The notes under the pieces: generated by a model | Seen by the model: only the letters and a program-made list of their open reading frames with translations | Told to the model about the DNA's origin: nothing | Database searches by the model: none | Part shown: positions 1 to 9,984 of the stretch, one piece after another | Numbering within the stretch: the first letter of the stretch is position 1 | Layout of the letters: each line of letters begins with the position of its first letter | Translations under genes and position numbers: made by a program | NCBI GenBank assembly: GCA_934047225.1 | Contig: CAKOHE010000083.1 | Coordinates: 1 to 64,000 of the forward strand | Origin: Ypsolopha sequella | Lineage: Eukaryota > Arthropoda > Insecta > Lepidoptera > Ypsolophidae | Length of the DNA stretch: 64,000 nucleotides | Reading direction: 5' to 3'

Positions 1-318
1 GATGTTGCTTGTTAGAAGATCAGAACGGGTATCAGTTCCGCTCGTTTTTTTTTTTTTTTTTTTTTTTTTTCTTTTTTTTGCGCCCAAGCAAGGCACCCTC
101 CGGTCACGGTGGGAGGGAGGTGGAGAATGCTCAAAGCATACCAACGTAACCGGTAACGTTGGTTATGTGGGACTCACTGAGTGCCTACCCACTAAACTCC
201 ACCTGATTTGGTTTGGCCCTTGCGGGTCTTAAAACCTTTATCGGAAGCGACCTCCTCTGGGAAAAGGGGGCGCTAGCGGAGCCCTATAGGGGCATCCGCT
301 GGATAAGAACACTAAGTG

Positions 319-3177
319 TTAATTTCTGGGTTGGGAGGAAGAGCTAGGCTCTGATCGTTTGGTTTGAGCCTTCAGCTCATCGAAGGCTTTCAGAAGGAGA
401 TTGAGATGGGCTGAGAGTTTGTCAGGGGGATCGGAGAGAACGTTTCTTGGTCTTCGAACCTTGTATCGGGATGTAGACGGAGCAGTATAGGAGACTGTCT
501 CGCGTACTAACGGATTGGGCTGTTCTTCAGAAGATTTGAAGAAGGTCTCTGAGAGGGATTTCATGAATTGTTGGAGGGTGGGTAGCTCCAAATCACGATG
601 GAGGTCTGCGTTGCGCACGTACCATGGTGCGTTGGCCGCTCTCCGACAGAATAAGTTCTGTACTATCTGCATTTTATACAGGACTTTGGGGTTCGCATGT
701 GCGAGGACAGGGGAAGCGTACGTTAACACAGGTCGGATGCAGACCTTGTATAGTGTTCGCTTGTTCCTGAGAGACATTTTACTGTGCCTGCCTAACATGC
801 TGTTAAGCCGGTACAGATAGAAGCGGGCTGTGCGCGTCACTCTATTGACGTGGGGTGCAAAAGTTAATCTCGAGTCCAGAGTGACTCCTAGGTATTTGGC
901 AGTGCTATGCCAAGGGACAGGGGTACCTAGCATTCGGACATTGGGGTTGTCATGGTGACGGCGTTTGTAGTCAAAGCGAATCGCGGAACTCTTATCTGGG
1001 TTCACATCGATGCGCCATCTTTGAAACCATTTTCCAAGGTCATCGATAGACTTTTGGAGTTTGGCGAGGATAGTCGGGGGGTTATGTCCTTTGACATAGA
1101 GAGCAGTGTCATCTGCGAAGAGTGATAGCTGTACCCCGTTTGTGGGGCCGGGAATATCGTTTGTGTATAACGAGTAGAGGATAGGGGAGAGAACTGATCC
1201 CTGGGGGACTCCAGCCCTTAGGGGGCGTGGAGAGGAGAGCAGCCCTTCATGTCTGAAGCGGAATGAGCGATCTTTGAGGTATGATGCCACCATGCGGACA
1301 AGACGGTCGGAGAGGCCTGTCTTGTGTAGTTTGAATATGAGGCCTTCATGCCAGACTTTGTCGAATGCTTTCGCAACGTCAAAGAAAACAGCGACAGTAG
1401 GGTACCGTCTTGGATAGAATCCACTTAGTATGTATTCTACTATACGGTGGACTTGTTGGGGGCAAGAGTGCTTGGCTCTGAAGCCAAATTGATAGGGGTT
1501 GATGATCGGATCTCCATCTGTTGGGAATAAGTGGGTTTTCATGCGTGAAAGCATAACCCTCTCCAATAGTTTCCCCAATGATTTGAGGAGGCTAATTGGG
1601 CGGTGACTGGCAGGGAGGTTGAGTGGTTTTCCTGGTTTGGGTATACCTATGACTATGGCTTCTTTCCACGCTTTTGGGAAGTGGCCGAAATTAAAGCAAG
1701 CGTTAAATATAAGGGCTAGCAAGGTGAGTACTTGCTGGGGAAGGTGCTTGAGGGCTTTATTGGAGATCCCGTCCTCGCCTGGCGCTTTCTTGGGTTTTAG
1801 GCCTCTGATGAAGAAATGGATTTCATCTTCGGTCACTGTGATGGGGTCAGACGTGAGGGGGAGGGAGTTTCGATAGTGATTCTCGTCCTCCACCTCTTTT
1901 ATGTGGGAGGGGTCAGTTGGTTGGGAGCTGGGAGAGCACTGTGAGGCAATGCTATCCGCAAAGCATTCTGCTTTTTCCTCGTCCTCGAAGGCTGTTGAGC
2001 CATCGGGGCAGGTCAGAGGGGGAATGTGAGTGATTGCGTCTATCCTGAGAGCTCTCGCCATTGGATAGAACGCAACGTGTGATGGGGATATCTTTTCCAT
2101 GAGCTCACTTCTACGGGATTCATTGAGCTCAGAGAGAGCTGACTTAAGTTTGCGACTCAATTGATTCGCGGTCTGTCTGTATTCTGGGGTGGGATAGATT
2201 GCTGCTCTCCTTTGGGCTGCTCTCTTAGCTTTTAGTAGGTTGGAGATTTCCAGGGGAAGCTGTTGGGGTGGCTTTGAGGAGATCTTTTCGTTCTCTTTGA
2301 GAGAGGAATTGATTAGATCCGTTAGCGAGTCTATTGTAGCATCAATTTTGTCTGTGCTATCAAAGTAGTCAGGTGGGAGGTTGAGGGGAGATTCGGGGGC
2401 ATCTATGGCCGGAGCTAATGAGTTCTTGAAGCCTTCCCAATTTGTAAAGGTCTTGGGGGGAGGTAGAACGTCATTTGGGGGACCTAGTCTAAGGGAGACT
2501 GGGCGATGGTCAGAGCCAAGGTCATCTAGTGTTTCGATTGCCCTCAGATTCAGGGACACGCCCTTCGTGAGTGCAAAGTCTAAAACGTCTGGGGAGTGAT
2601 CCGTATTATCAGGATAATGAGTCGGGGCGTATGGAGATAAGACATTGATCTCGAGTGCATTTGTTATGCCGAGGAGTTTTCTACCATTAGTATTGGTTTT
2701 TAGGCAGGTCCAGTCAGTGTGTTTAGAGTTGAAATCTCCGAACATAATGACCGAATCACCCAAAGAGAGGAGAGCTTCAAAGTCTCTTTTAACAGGTCTT
2801 TTGGTGGGGGGGATGTAGATAGATGCTATGATTAGCGTTGGATGGCCAGACATAGCTAGTCTACATATAGTGGCTTCCATAGTCTCGAGTGGAGGCGTGG
2901 GAAGGGAAGAGCAGTGGAGGGCTTTCCTATAGTATATGGCTGTCCCTCCGAGGGGATCTTCTTCTCTTCTATCATTTCGTAGAAGAGAGAATTTTGGGAT
3001 CGAGAGCCCCTTAAGGTTCTTAGACTTAAGAAACGTCTCTTGGAGGAGAAGTAGATCTACTTCGTTTTTTTGAAGGTAGAGTTTTAGCTCAGGGAGGTTT
3101 GAGCGTAAACCTCTACAGTTATAGGAGGTGAGCGAGATGCCCTTGGGTTTTTGTCTAGCTGTACGGGCTTGAGACAT
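319..3177 (-). CDS. LINE ORF2: endonuclease / reverse transcriptase
   Basis: This 952-residue protein would nick target DNA and reverse-transcribe the LINE RNA. The N-terminal 225 or so residues form an APE-like endonuclease: a QETF glutamate near residue 47, a GDFNSKHTDW block near 147 and SDHRPV near 221. The reverse transcriptase follows, with KKAPGEDGISN near 464 and the catalytic FADDTALYV near 686. The C-terminal part carries the usual thumb and tail of Jockey-type enzymes. The frame is uninterrupted and the length is normal for the group, so the enzyme could be active if expressed, although the element has lost its promoter end. The start is the ATG that overlaps the ORF1 stop codon. 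There is no RNase H domain that I can see, which is normal for many Jockey elements. Confidence 0.9.
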   Translation of the reverse strand: MSQARTARQKPKGISLTSYNCRGLRSNLPELKLYLQKNEVDLLLLQETFLKSKNLKGLSIPKFSLLRNDRREEDPLGGTAIYYRKALHCSSLPTPPLETMEATICRLAMSGHPTLIIASIYIPPTKRPVKRDFEALLSLGDSVIMFGDFNSKHTDWTCLKTNTNGRKLLGITNALEINVLSPYAPTHYPDNTDHSPDVLDFALTKGVSLNLRAIETLDDLGSDHRPVSLRLGPPNDVLPPPKTFTNWEGFKNSLAPAIDAPESPLNLPPDYFDSTDKIDATIDSLTDLINSSLKENEKISSKPPQQLPLEISNLLKAKRAAQRRAAIYPTPEYRQTANQLSRKLKSALSELNESRRSELMEKISPSHVAFYPMARALRIDAITHIPPLTCPDGSTAFEDEEKAECFADSIASQCSPSSQPTDPSHIKEVEDENHYRNSLPLTSDPITVTEDEIHFFIRGLKPKKAPGEDGISNKALKHLPQQVLTLLALIFNACFNFGHFPKAWKEAIVIGIPKPGKPLNLPASHRPISLLKSLGKLLERVMLSRMKTHLFPTDGDPIINPYQFGFRAKHSCPQQVHRIVEYILSGFYPRRYPTVAVFFDVAKAFDKVWHEGLIFKLHKTGLSDRLVRMVASYLKDRSFRFRHEGLLSSPRPLRAGVPQGSVLSPILYSLYTNDIPGPTNGVQLSLFADDTALYVKGHNPPTILAKLQKSIDDLGKWFQRWRIDVNPDKSSAIRFDYKRRHHDNPNVRMLGTPVPWHSTAKYLGVTLDSRLTFAPHVNRVTRTARFYLYRLNSMLGRHSKMSLRNKRTLYKVCIRPVLTYASPVLAHANPKVLYKMQIVQNLFCRRAANAPWYVRNADLHRDLELPTLQQFMKSLSETFFKSSEEQPNPLVRETVSYTAPSTSRYKVRRPRNVLSDPPDKLSAHLNLLLKAFDELKAQTKRSEPSSSSQPRN

Positions 3178-3179
3178 TA
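3175..3179 (-). promoter_or_regulatory. TAATG stop-start overlap between LINE ORF1 and ORF2
   Basis: On the minus strand the ORF1 stop TAA and the ORF2 start ATG share one A, giving TAATG. UAAUG is the arrangement shown for translational coupling in the Bombyx LINE SART1. That it works the same way in this Jockey-type copy is inference. Confidence 0.7.
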
Positions 3180-3872
3180 TAATGACGTGAGAAGGTGAGA
3201 GTGTTCAACGAGCGCTAGAAGGCGCTGTTGGGGGGTGCGTGAAGCGCGCAGCTTATTAGCTAATGACGAAATCTCGTGTACATTAATGTTCGAGATTACG
3301 TCGTGGATGAGTCTCATATCATCAGCCAGGGAGGGCGTTAAGCCGTCTGGTTGTGACTGAGACGTGACGGGGGAGGCGACGGGTGGTGTGTGTGGGGGGG
3401 TCTTATTCGGGGCCCAGGCCTTGGTCGGGGGGGGGGCTGGCTGAGGGGTTGCCGCTAGTGGCTTTCCCGGGAGGCTGGGGAAATTATTGGAGTTAATTGG
3501 TGGGGGTAATAGGGGTGGAGGTTTTGTTACCCTGTGTTTAGGCTTGGGTAGGGTGGGGCGTGGGGCACGGGGGCAGCCTCTGTAGTTGGCTTTATGTCCA
3601 ACCTGGTTACAGAGAACGCAGGCTGGAGGGGTTAGGTCTTCTAGGGGCCTTGGGCACTCTTTGGTGCTGTGTGGGTCGAGGCACTTAACGCACCTTGGGG
3701 GGGCTGTGCAGTTTGCAGCTGCGTGGCCATAGAGTTGGCAGCGGCGGCATTGGGCGGGGTACCCGCGACGGTTGGGTTTTTCTACTTTAATGCAAGAGAG
3801 CCCGCAGATTGTGCGGTCCTCTTTAAAGAGTGCCTTAGCGGCCGGGGAGTTGGTCATAATGACCACCCGTTT
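3177..3872 (-). CDS. LINE ORF1 (Gag-like), C-terminal part with three zinc knuckles
   Basis: About 230 residues of the nucleic-acid-binding ORF1 protein remain. Near the N-terminal end of what is left are three CCHC-type knuckles: CRRCQLYGHAAANC, CVKCLDPHSTKEC and CVLCNQVGHKANYRGC. A long proline-rich linker and a short acidic/leucine tail follow. Family members normally have a further N-terminal region ahead of the knuckles. Here the readable frame begins at codons reading K-R-V-V-I-M after an in-frame TAA, so the N-terminus has been removed by 5' truncation and no authentic start codon is left. The stop TAA overlaps the ORF2 start. Confidence 0.85.
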   Translation of the reverse strand, partial: KRVVIMTNSPAAKALFKEDRTICGLSCIKVEKPNRRGYPAQCRRCQLYGHAAANCTAPPRCVKCLDPHSTKECPRPLEDLTPPACVLCNQVGHKANYRGCPRAPRPTLPKPKHRVTKPPPLLPPPINSNNFPSLPGKPLAATPQPAPPPTKAWAPNKTPPHTPPVASPVTSQSQPDGLTPSLADDMRLIHDVISNINVHEISSLANKLRASRTPQQRLLALVEHSHLLTSL

Positions 3873-3887
3873 TTATAGCACTTTTTC

Positions 3888-4676
3888 TGTACGCACACAT
3901 AGGCATTCTACCTCACCCCCTGGAGCACTATTTTATTATTTATTCATCATTAATCATCCTATTTACAATTAATTCTTATCTCTAACTTATTCTAGATACT
4001 TAGGTCTACACATACGTACTAAGATCATTACGCTACGACGTCTGGGAGCGGACTGGTGGGCGAAAATGTACTGCGCGGGTATTTATACTACCTCAACCCC
4101 CACCTCAGGAGTATAAATATGCGCCCTCTATGGCCAACCGTCCTCAGTCTGCTTCCCACCGTCGTACCGCTAACATATCATGCTGTTATGCCTATTTACA
4201 GACTACTTAGGTATTTCCTAGCATACCTAAGTACCTAGATCGATGTATAGCATATCTTATACCTAGGTCTTACTTTAAGACCTAGCTAGGCGTATCAATG
4301 AAACAATCATAGGAAATCATCTTTATTCTGCAAGATCTTAATACTACCTTGTAACTATTTACTGTATTCTATTTACTAAGCTATTTTAATGCTTATTTAT
4401 TCATTCAGAGTCGGATAGCTGTTCTATCTACTTATTCATGCCTGTACTATGTTGCAGCTATCCGAGTAAATAAACACACGGGACTAATTTATTTATTTTC
4501 TTAAACTTAATACTATGCTATTTACATACTTATTTACATGAAAAGTCCGTGATATTTTCCTGAAAAACACGAAAATCTGTGAAAATGCGTCTGTTAGGTA
4601 ACGCCACGCAACTATATCCTAAATTCGCGTATTTAACATATTTTCCGCTAGAGGCGCGCGTGTCTCGTCGTGTACA
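3888..4676 (-). repeat. Lone LTR of an LTR retrotransposon (about 789 bp)
   Basis: The segment starts TGTACGC and ends GTGTACA, an inverted-terminal LTR signature. Read on the minus strand, it is preceded by a purine tract (AAGATGGGGGG at 4677-4687), which looks like a polypurine tract directly before a 3' LTR. Inside on the minus strand there is a TATAAATA box near 4085 with a possible initiator about 30 bp downstream, and an AATAAA about 45 bp before the end. A second TATAAATA lies on the plus strand near 4112, so the orientation call rests mainly on the purine tract. I found no partner LTR in the window, so the rest of the element is missing. Confidence 0.55.
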
Positions 4677-5008
4677 CCCCCCATCTTTCTGTCAACCGAA
4701 GTGCCTGCGATCGAAGAGGGCAACGCTGATTGGATAATACCATTGACGATGACAATGTTAACCAATGATTGAGCTCCAAATAGTTAGTTCCGTCATTTCA
4801 CTTATTTATGTCGTGGGCATGAAATCGAAACTCTTTCAACAAAAAGTCAAAAATAGATGCGACGAAGAGCGGAGCGTGTTAGGTTTACATACAAATAACA
4901 ACGAAGCGGAGCGGAGCAAGGCGACTCCTGTAATTTTAACAGAATTTTATGATACGCCTAGCAGACTATGATATGCCCAATACTACGAGTGTCGACGATA
5001 TATGAAGA
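4677..5008. other. Probable internal remnant of the LTR element; no gene seen
   Basis: This segment follows the purine tract of the lone LTR. A 68-codon open stretch on the plus strand shows no recognisable domain. I see no other structure. Confidence 0.3.
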
Positions 5009-5115
5009 GCAGTTTAGCAGGCGGATTGTGAAAAACCCGCTTTTTTCTAATTAATCGAAACACAACACTTATATTTAAAATTTACTCAATAGTTCCTCAA
5101 CAAAATGTTACTTTA
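5009..5115. repeat. Single arm of a palindromic MITE family
   Basis: The segment contains GGATTGTGAAAAACCCGC, then a stretch ending in TTTACTCAATAGTTCCTCAAC. The same sequence, in both orientations, forms the two arms of the element at 25546-25866. Only one arm is present here, so this is a truncated copy. It also shows that the family end extends outwards to AAGAGCAGTTTAGCAG. Confidence 0.7.
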
Positions 5116-6718
5116 TTACCTATTTTTGTGTAAATAAATTTAATTGATTTTTAAGTTTTGAAATTTTAAATTCAGTTTATTGGAAAAACCGTTTAGGTAG
5201 TTTGCAAAAAAGTAGTTTAAAAATCAAACACTTTGATCCAAATGGATAAATCCATCATTTGTTTTCTTAAACCCACTTACCTTTAAATAAATTAAAAATG
5301 TATATAGGTATAGCATAATGCCCCCAAAGAATATTTCAAATGTGAATTTTTTGTTTTTTAGTTGTTTCCAAATGATACACCACAATCTACTGACCCCATG
5401 AGATTGTTAATAAAGTCTATCAATGCCCTCTTGCCCTTAATGACTGTATAATTAAAATGATTACGCCCTTCAAATCTTGAAGGTGTAGGCTTGACCTGAC
5501 CATATAAAGACCAATCGAATCTCCTTAGCAGTATGCACATGCGTGGCTTTCTCTCGATGCACAGATCTCGCGTCGATCGCTTGCGCCAGGTATTTGTTGA
5601 CGCGATTCGTCGGCTGGTGGTACACAGAAGAGTGACGCTTTTTCAGAGGCCGTTTGAACTTCTCTGTCACTTTATTCTGTGGAGCGAAATTTGCAGTTAT
5701 TGACAACTGCTCAGCAAAATGCATCTGAAACATTGAGGATTAGGGAACATTGATACGGGTTGCACAGACAATCACAGAGTTGGGGAGGTTATTTTGTGGT
5801 CAAAGAGAACATCAGGACTCACGTCATTCCGCATCATGCTTCGTTCTACGTTTCCAACTGACCTTTTAAAATAAAATCCAGACTCCGAAGCAGCATCACA
5901 TTATTAATAATACAATGCAAATAAGATTTAAAGATACCCGAGTTGTAATGAATTGAAAGAAACCAAAGTTTTAATGAATTTAGAGATATCCAAGTTGTAA
6001 TGAATTTAAATGAAATTGCTATTTATTTAGTATGATATCCGGGCATGTAAACTTTTGCATTCATTGCATAATTAAATAGCTTATGACTAAGTTTTGTCCA
6101 TCGATCCCTTCTGGATGGCGTCATTGAATTATTTTAATAGACAAAGAGAAAAAGTAAGAAAAATCCAGAGAAAAACGATGACACGAAACGATGTATGTAA
6201 GATCATAGATATCAGGAGAGTCAATCCATGCAAGTTAACATGGGGTCACATGCCATGCCAGTGCTTAGGTCTAAGTAGGGTAGTGAGTGAAACACAGTTC
6301 GGTGCGTTTGGATTTATTCCTAACCAAGTTCCAACAATAAAACAATAACAAAACACCTTCACAAATTTTGAAAGAATAATGATCCAATAGACTAGGTTTG
6401 GAGTGCTCGAGTTAGTTTTTGATCGCCTCGTGTTGTCCTATCGAGAAATGAATCGCGTTAAGGAGAAGTCCATTTATTGGAGAGAATCGGTGTAGTTTTA
6501 TGTACGTTTTGGGGGGTGTTAGTTGGTGGGGCACATCGGTGGGGCCCCGTGGTGTAGGACAACAAGACACATGTACAACATTCCGGCGTCGCTTACTGTT
6601 TCATCGGGTATTTGTTATGGAACTAATGTCCAAGGGCGGAACATCTGAAATCAACGAGTACACGGCCCGTGTTAGTTGCTGGTGTATCAGTAGCACACTT
6701 ACTGCGCTTACCTACACA
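5116..6718. other. AT-rich DNA with no supported gene apart from the candidate exon
   Basis: Apart from the candidate exon at 5539-5724, this stretch holds only short open frames without recognisable domains. The plus-strand frame at 6094-6348 is not convincing. No repeat structure stood out. Confidence 0.4.
5539..5724 (-). CDS. Candidate coding exon, product not recognised
   Basis: On the minus strand a good splice acceptor (CCCTAATCCTC branch-like site, then ATGTTTCAG) opens a frame of about 62 codons. It contains EKFKRPLKKRHSSVYHQ and NRVNKYLAQAIDARSVHREK, basic and non-repetitive, with a composition unlike the AT-rich surroundings. A possible donor is the GT after the CAT codon at 5539-5541, but it is weak. 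In another frame 5358-5540 also looks coding-like (LYGQVKPTPSRFEGRNH), which could mean a frameshifted relic rather than a live exon. I do not recognise the protein. It could be a host gene, a captured fragment or a transposon remnant. Confidence 0.33.
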
Positions 6719-7133
6719 TAGGGTTGCCAACCGTACTTTAAAATAAATTATCTTGCGTTATTTTGGGTCTCTGTACTTTATACTTTTGAACTCCAATAAA
6801 GTACGTATAAATACTTTATTTCAATCTTTACGCAAAATTAGACGTAAACTGACAACACCAGCCAGAGAAAACACAAGAAATCCGAGGGAAAATGTATGAC
6901 TTGTGCGCTATATGCGTTTGTGTTTGTGAAAAGAGCACAAAAAATACAGTTTCACAAAAGGATTTGAGGATGTTCGTTCTTAGTTCCTACAGACTGCTGC
7001 CTTGATATTTTTTTCAAAAAATCTTTCAACTCCCTTGAATATAGGATACTTTTTTAAAAAAGTACGTACTTTTTATTTACCTTCCCTGGAATCAGATGTA
7101 CTTTATTTCTTCTAAAAAAAGTTGGCAACCCTA
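6719..7133. mobile_element. hAT-type MITE with 8-bp target-site duplication
   Basis: The 415-bp element begins TAGGGTTGCCAAC and ends GTTGGCAACCCTA, a 13-bp terminal inverted repeat of the kind seen in hAT transposons. It is flanked on both sides by CCTACACA (6711-6718 and 7134-7141), a perfect 8-bp duplication, which is diagnostic for hAT insertion. It has no coding capacity, so it is non-autonomous and would depend on a hAT transposase elsewhere. Further in, the arms also share GTACTTT-rich sequence. Confidence 0.9.
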
Positions 7134-8224
7134 CCTACACATACTGGTGCTTTTGTCTTTACTCAATGTTAATTCATTCATACTAACTACCGTTAGGAAT
7201 TAAACTAGTAGTAACTGAGATACTGATTATTCATTAATTATATTAAGTGCAATTTTTTTATAATTAAAGGCGCAATGGTTTTTGGGCGTTTTGCAATTGA
7301 ACTTACACATAGGCTGATTTCGATAAGACATTATTGCTAAATCGCAGTTCTAGAAAAAGGATGATCTTTTAAGAAATTTAGGATTGCATTTTCGTAAAAA
7401 TATAAAATCAATCATCAAAAACACGCAAATGGGAGTTTTTCCAAATTAAAACCGTTTTTTCTTCTAACCTAATTACTAATGTTATTAAATTTCAAAATCC
7501 GATATCTAAGACATAACGCAGCAATAATTAAGACTATTATGTAAATACCAAAAATCGCATCAATATTCACCCGCGCACTACTCAGAAATGTTTTTCTAAA
7601 TAGTTGTCTACTTAACTCTGTTATAATGCGATCGACCCATTGCGCCGTAAGAAAAGAAAATCCATTTATTATTGTTTTTATCTGTGACTTTTAAGGACAC
7701 AAAAATAATTTTTGGCACTACTTATCTAATATAAAATACAGTGTGCTACATAAGTTATATGTCTATTGCAGCTAACAACAAGTAGGTGAGGGGAATATAC
7801 CAGCAACTAAGACGAATATTTGAAAGGGAAATTAGGTATTTCATACTTTGAATTTACGATGGGTTATTAAATTTATTCAGGTTTTGAATTCTTGGGTGTG
7901 CAGTTTCGATTGTATGCGCAGAGCATTATTTTATCGTGTTTTGTATGTGGAAACATTTGTGCAGGGTTAAGTTTATGAAAGTTGTAGAGGACAGTCGAAT
8001 AATATACATGAGCATACATAATATTTGAAGTAGGTACCTCGCCAAATATTTTGAGTCTTTTTTTAAATAAAAAGCGGTTTTCAAAAAGCAGATTTAGTTT
8101 GAAAAACCATCACTCATAATAATTAAGCTAACTACTCGAAAACCATTAAGCGAGGTTATCGTTCACACAAAATATGTAAAATATGTTTCACGGCTAAAAC
8201 TACGAGCTAATTCTATAGTGCATA
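7134..8224. other. AT-rich intergenic or intronic DNA, nothing recognised
   Basis: I see no open frame with coding character and no obvious inverted or tandem repeat. Confidence 0.4.
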
Positions 8225-9226
8225 TACAGGGTGGAAAAAATTTAAGGGCCCTGGAGGGGAACTACCTTAAATCCTTTAGTTAGCTCATTTTACTGAAAGG
8301 AAACATTCCTATATTTTTTAAAAGAACCAAAACTGCATTCAAAGATATTCTGAAACTCGCTTGTCTCACCCGGGAATCGAACCAACTAAAAATTAAAAAA
8401 TAAACCCTCGCTATTTTATCATACGAATCGGTAGGATTATTGTTCAGAATAAAATTGTATGATCTGATGTATCTGTTGTATGAGATACTCATGAAATTAA
8501 ATATTTATTACAAGTTCTTTGTTAACAATACCTAGTACTGTTCACTTGTAACAAGTAAATGAAACGTTCTAATTTTCTTATCTCTCTTACATCCAAAGAC
8601 ATCGTATGAAGTACCTACAAGCTTGCTAATGTTATTTATCTTAAGTACCTTGTTGAAGATTTCAATAAGAAAATAGTTAAATGGTAATAATAAATGTATG
8701 CAGAGCACAATTACTTCTTGCACTAGGCGTACTGACGAAAATTTTAAAAAAGGAACGTATTTTTTTGCAACGCGGAGCAACAAATTTGAAGTTCGAACCA
8801 TAAATTTCGTTCGAAATTAAAATTTTGTTTTGTTTTGCTTTCATTACGTGCTGTCATTGTGTAATAATGGCGTATAATTATTATTTTACAAGTGAACAGT
8901 ACTAGGTATTGTTAATAAAGAACTTGTAATAAATATTCAATTTCATGGGTATCTCGTACAACAGATGAGTGTAAGACTTTAGTTTAGTAGACAAATTTTA
9001 TCCTGAACAATAATCCTACCGATTCGTATAATAAAATAGCGAGGGTTTATTTTTTAAATTTTTAGTTGGTTCAGTTCCCGGGTGAGACAAGCAAATTTTA
9101 GAAGATCTTTGAATGCAGTTTTGTTTCTTTTAAAAAATAAAGGAATGTTTCCTTTCAGTAAAATGAGCTAACTAAAGGATTTAAAGTAGTTCCCTTCCAG
9201 GGCCCTTTCACTTTTTCCACCCTGTA
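8225..9226. mobile_element. Foldback (long-inverted-repeat) element, TA target site
   Basis: Two arms of about 330 bp (8227-8553 and about 8888-9224) are inverted copies of each other at roughly 90% identity by eye and flank a 330-bp centre. The ends read CAGGGTGGAAAAA and TTTTTCCACCCTG, with TA on both sides, as expected for a Tc1/mariner-type target. Each arm contains a GGTTCGATTCCCGGG-like segment (8370-8384; 9068-9084, one substitution) that matches the B box/T-arm of tRNA-derived promoters. The centre has an 89-codon minus-strand open frame with no recognisable domain. A related single arm lies at 33319-33591. Confidence 0.8.
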
Positions 9227-9381
9227 TATAAATAAAATACGTGTGGGTTAACAAAGTGGTATCGGCGATGCTCGCAAAATTTGAAAAAGGAGGACAATTG
9301 TTAGGTGAGGGAGGACGGGAGGACAAATTGTGAAAAAGGAGGACATGTCCTCCTTTAGGATACCATCTGGCAACCCTATAC

Positions 9382-9496
9382 CAGCGTGAACCAGAAGGAG
9401 ACGAGTGGAATGAAGCTGTAGAACTGGTAGGGACGGTTCATCGTGAGACAGAGCACGACGGTCAGGAAGTTCAGGCGGAATATCACCTTGAAGTAC
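9382..9496 (-). CDS. CASD1: Exon of CAS1-domain sialate O-acetyltransferase (CASD1 homologue)
   Basis: This is a 115-nt minus-strand exon with acceptor TTGTTTCAG before 9496 and donor GTATAG after 9382. Read in phase (one base, then 38 codons) it contains the membrane segment and the motif NRPYQFYSFIPLVSFW. That motif is a hallmark of the CAS1 multipass domain of N-acetylneuraminate 9-O-acetyltransferase, a Golgi membrane enzyme that acetylates sialic acids. Only this exon is recognisable here. The flanking exons must lie beyond long repeat-filled introns or outside the window. A transposon end (GGGTTGCCAGATGG) starts only a few bases past the donor, so the insertion landed almost at the splice site. 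The identification rests on the motif and on matching splice sites. The gene symbol is by homology. Confidence 0.8.
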
Positions 9497-9604
9497 CTGA
9501 AACAACAAATACATCGCACTATCGTCAGTACATTTAACAGCAGCTCTAGCTACTAGTATGTATGTATTGTACGTATTTATGTAATGTGTCATATTTAAAT
9601 ATAT

Positions 9605-9984
9605 AAAAACAAATTATGAATATAAATGAAAAAAATATTAACTATTATCGATATTAAGGTCTTTCAATTTCAATGGAAAGTAATTTAGGAGGTGATTCAG
9701 TATCGTTAATACATCACATTCCACTGAAAAGTACTGTTTTTGCGCGAACTTTTTCTTCACTTGTCCATACAAACGGAGGCAGCTGATCGGACCACTTTGT
9801 ACTGAGAAATGAAAAAAAAGGTCGCGCAAAAACAGTACTTTTCAGTGGAATGTGATGTATTAACGATACTGAGTCCCCTCCTAAATTACTTTCCATTTAA
9901 ATTGAAAGACCTTATATATTTCGCCCACAAAGTGGGTCGAAATATTAGTTAATACTTTTTCATTTATATTCATAATTTGTTTTT
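9605..9984. mobile_element. Palindromic MITE (about 380 bp)
   Basis: A left arm starting AAAAACAAATTATGAATATA and continuing through GGTCTTTCAATTT to the GTACTGTTTTTGCGCG block is repeated inverted in the right half, ending TATTCATAATTTGTTTTT. The inverted repeat covers about 150 bp per side with only a few mismatches, and the central loop is about 60 bp. The short open frames inside are mirror artefacts of the palindrome. Confidence 0.75.

Larger units (their letters stand above)
45..3872 (-). mobile_element. Jockey-type non-LTR retrotransposon (LINE), 5'-truncated
   Basis: This is a LINE copied by target-primed reverse transcription. On the minus strand it runs from a truncated ORF1 (upper end near 3872) through an intact ORF2 and a 3' UTR of about 240 bp to a poly(A) tail, seen on the plus strand as the T-run at 45-79 interrupted by one C. 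The three CCHC knuckles in ORF1 and the endonuclease-RT order in ORF2 fit the Jockey group. An in-frame TAA lies two codons upstream of the first readable ORF1 codon, and the sequence beyond about 3872 is unrelated, so the 5' end is lost, as is usual for LINE insertions. ORF2 shows no stop or frameshift, which suggests a fairly recent copy. I saw no clear target duplication. Confidence 0.88.
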
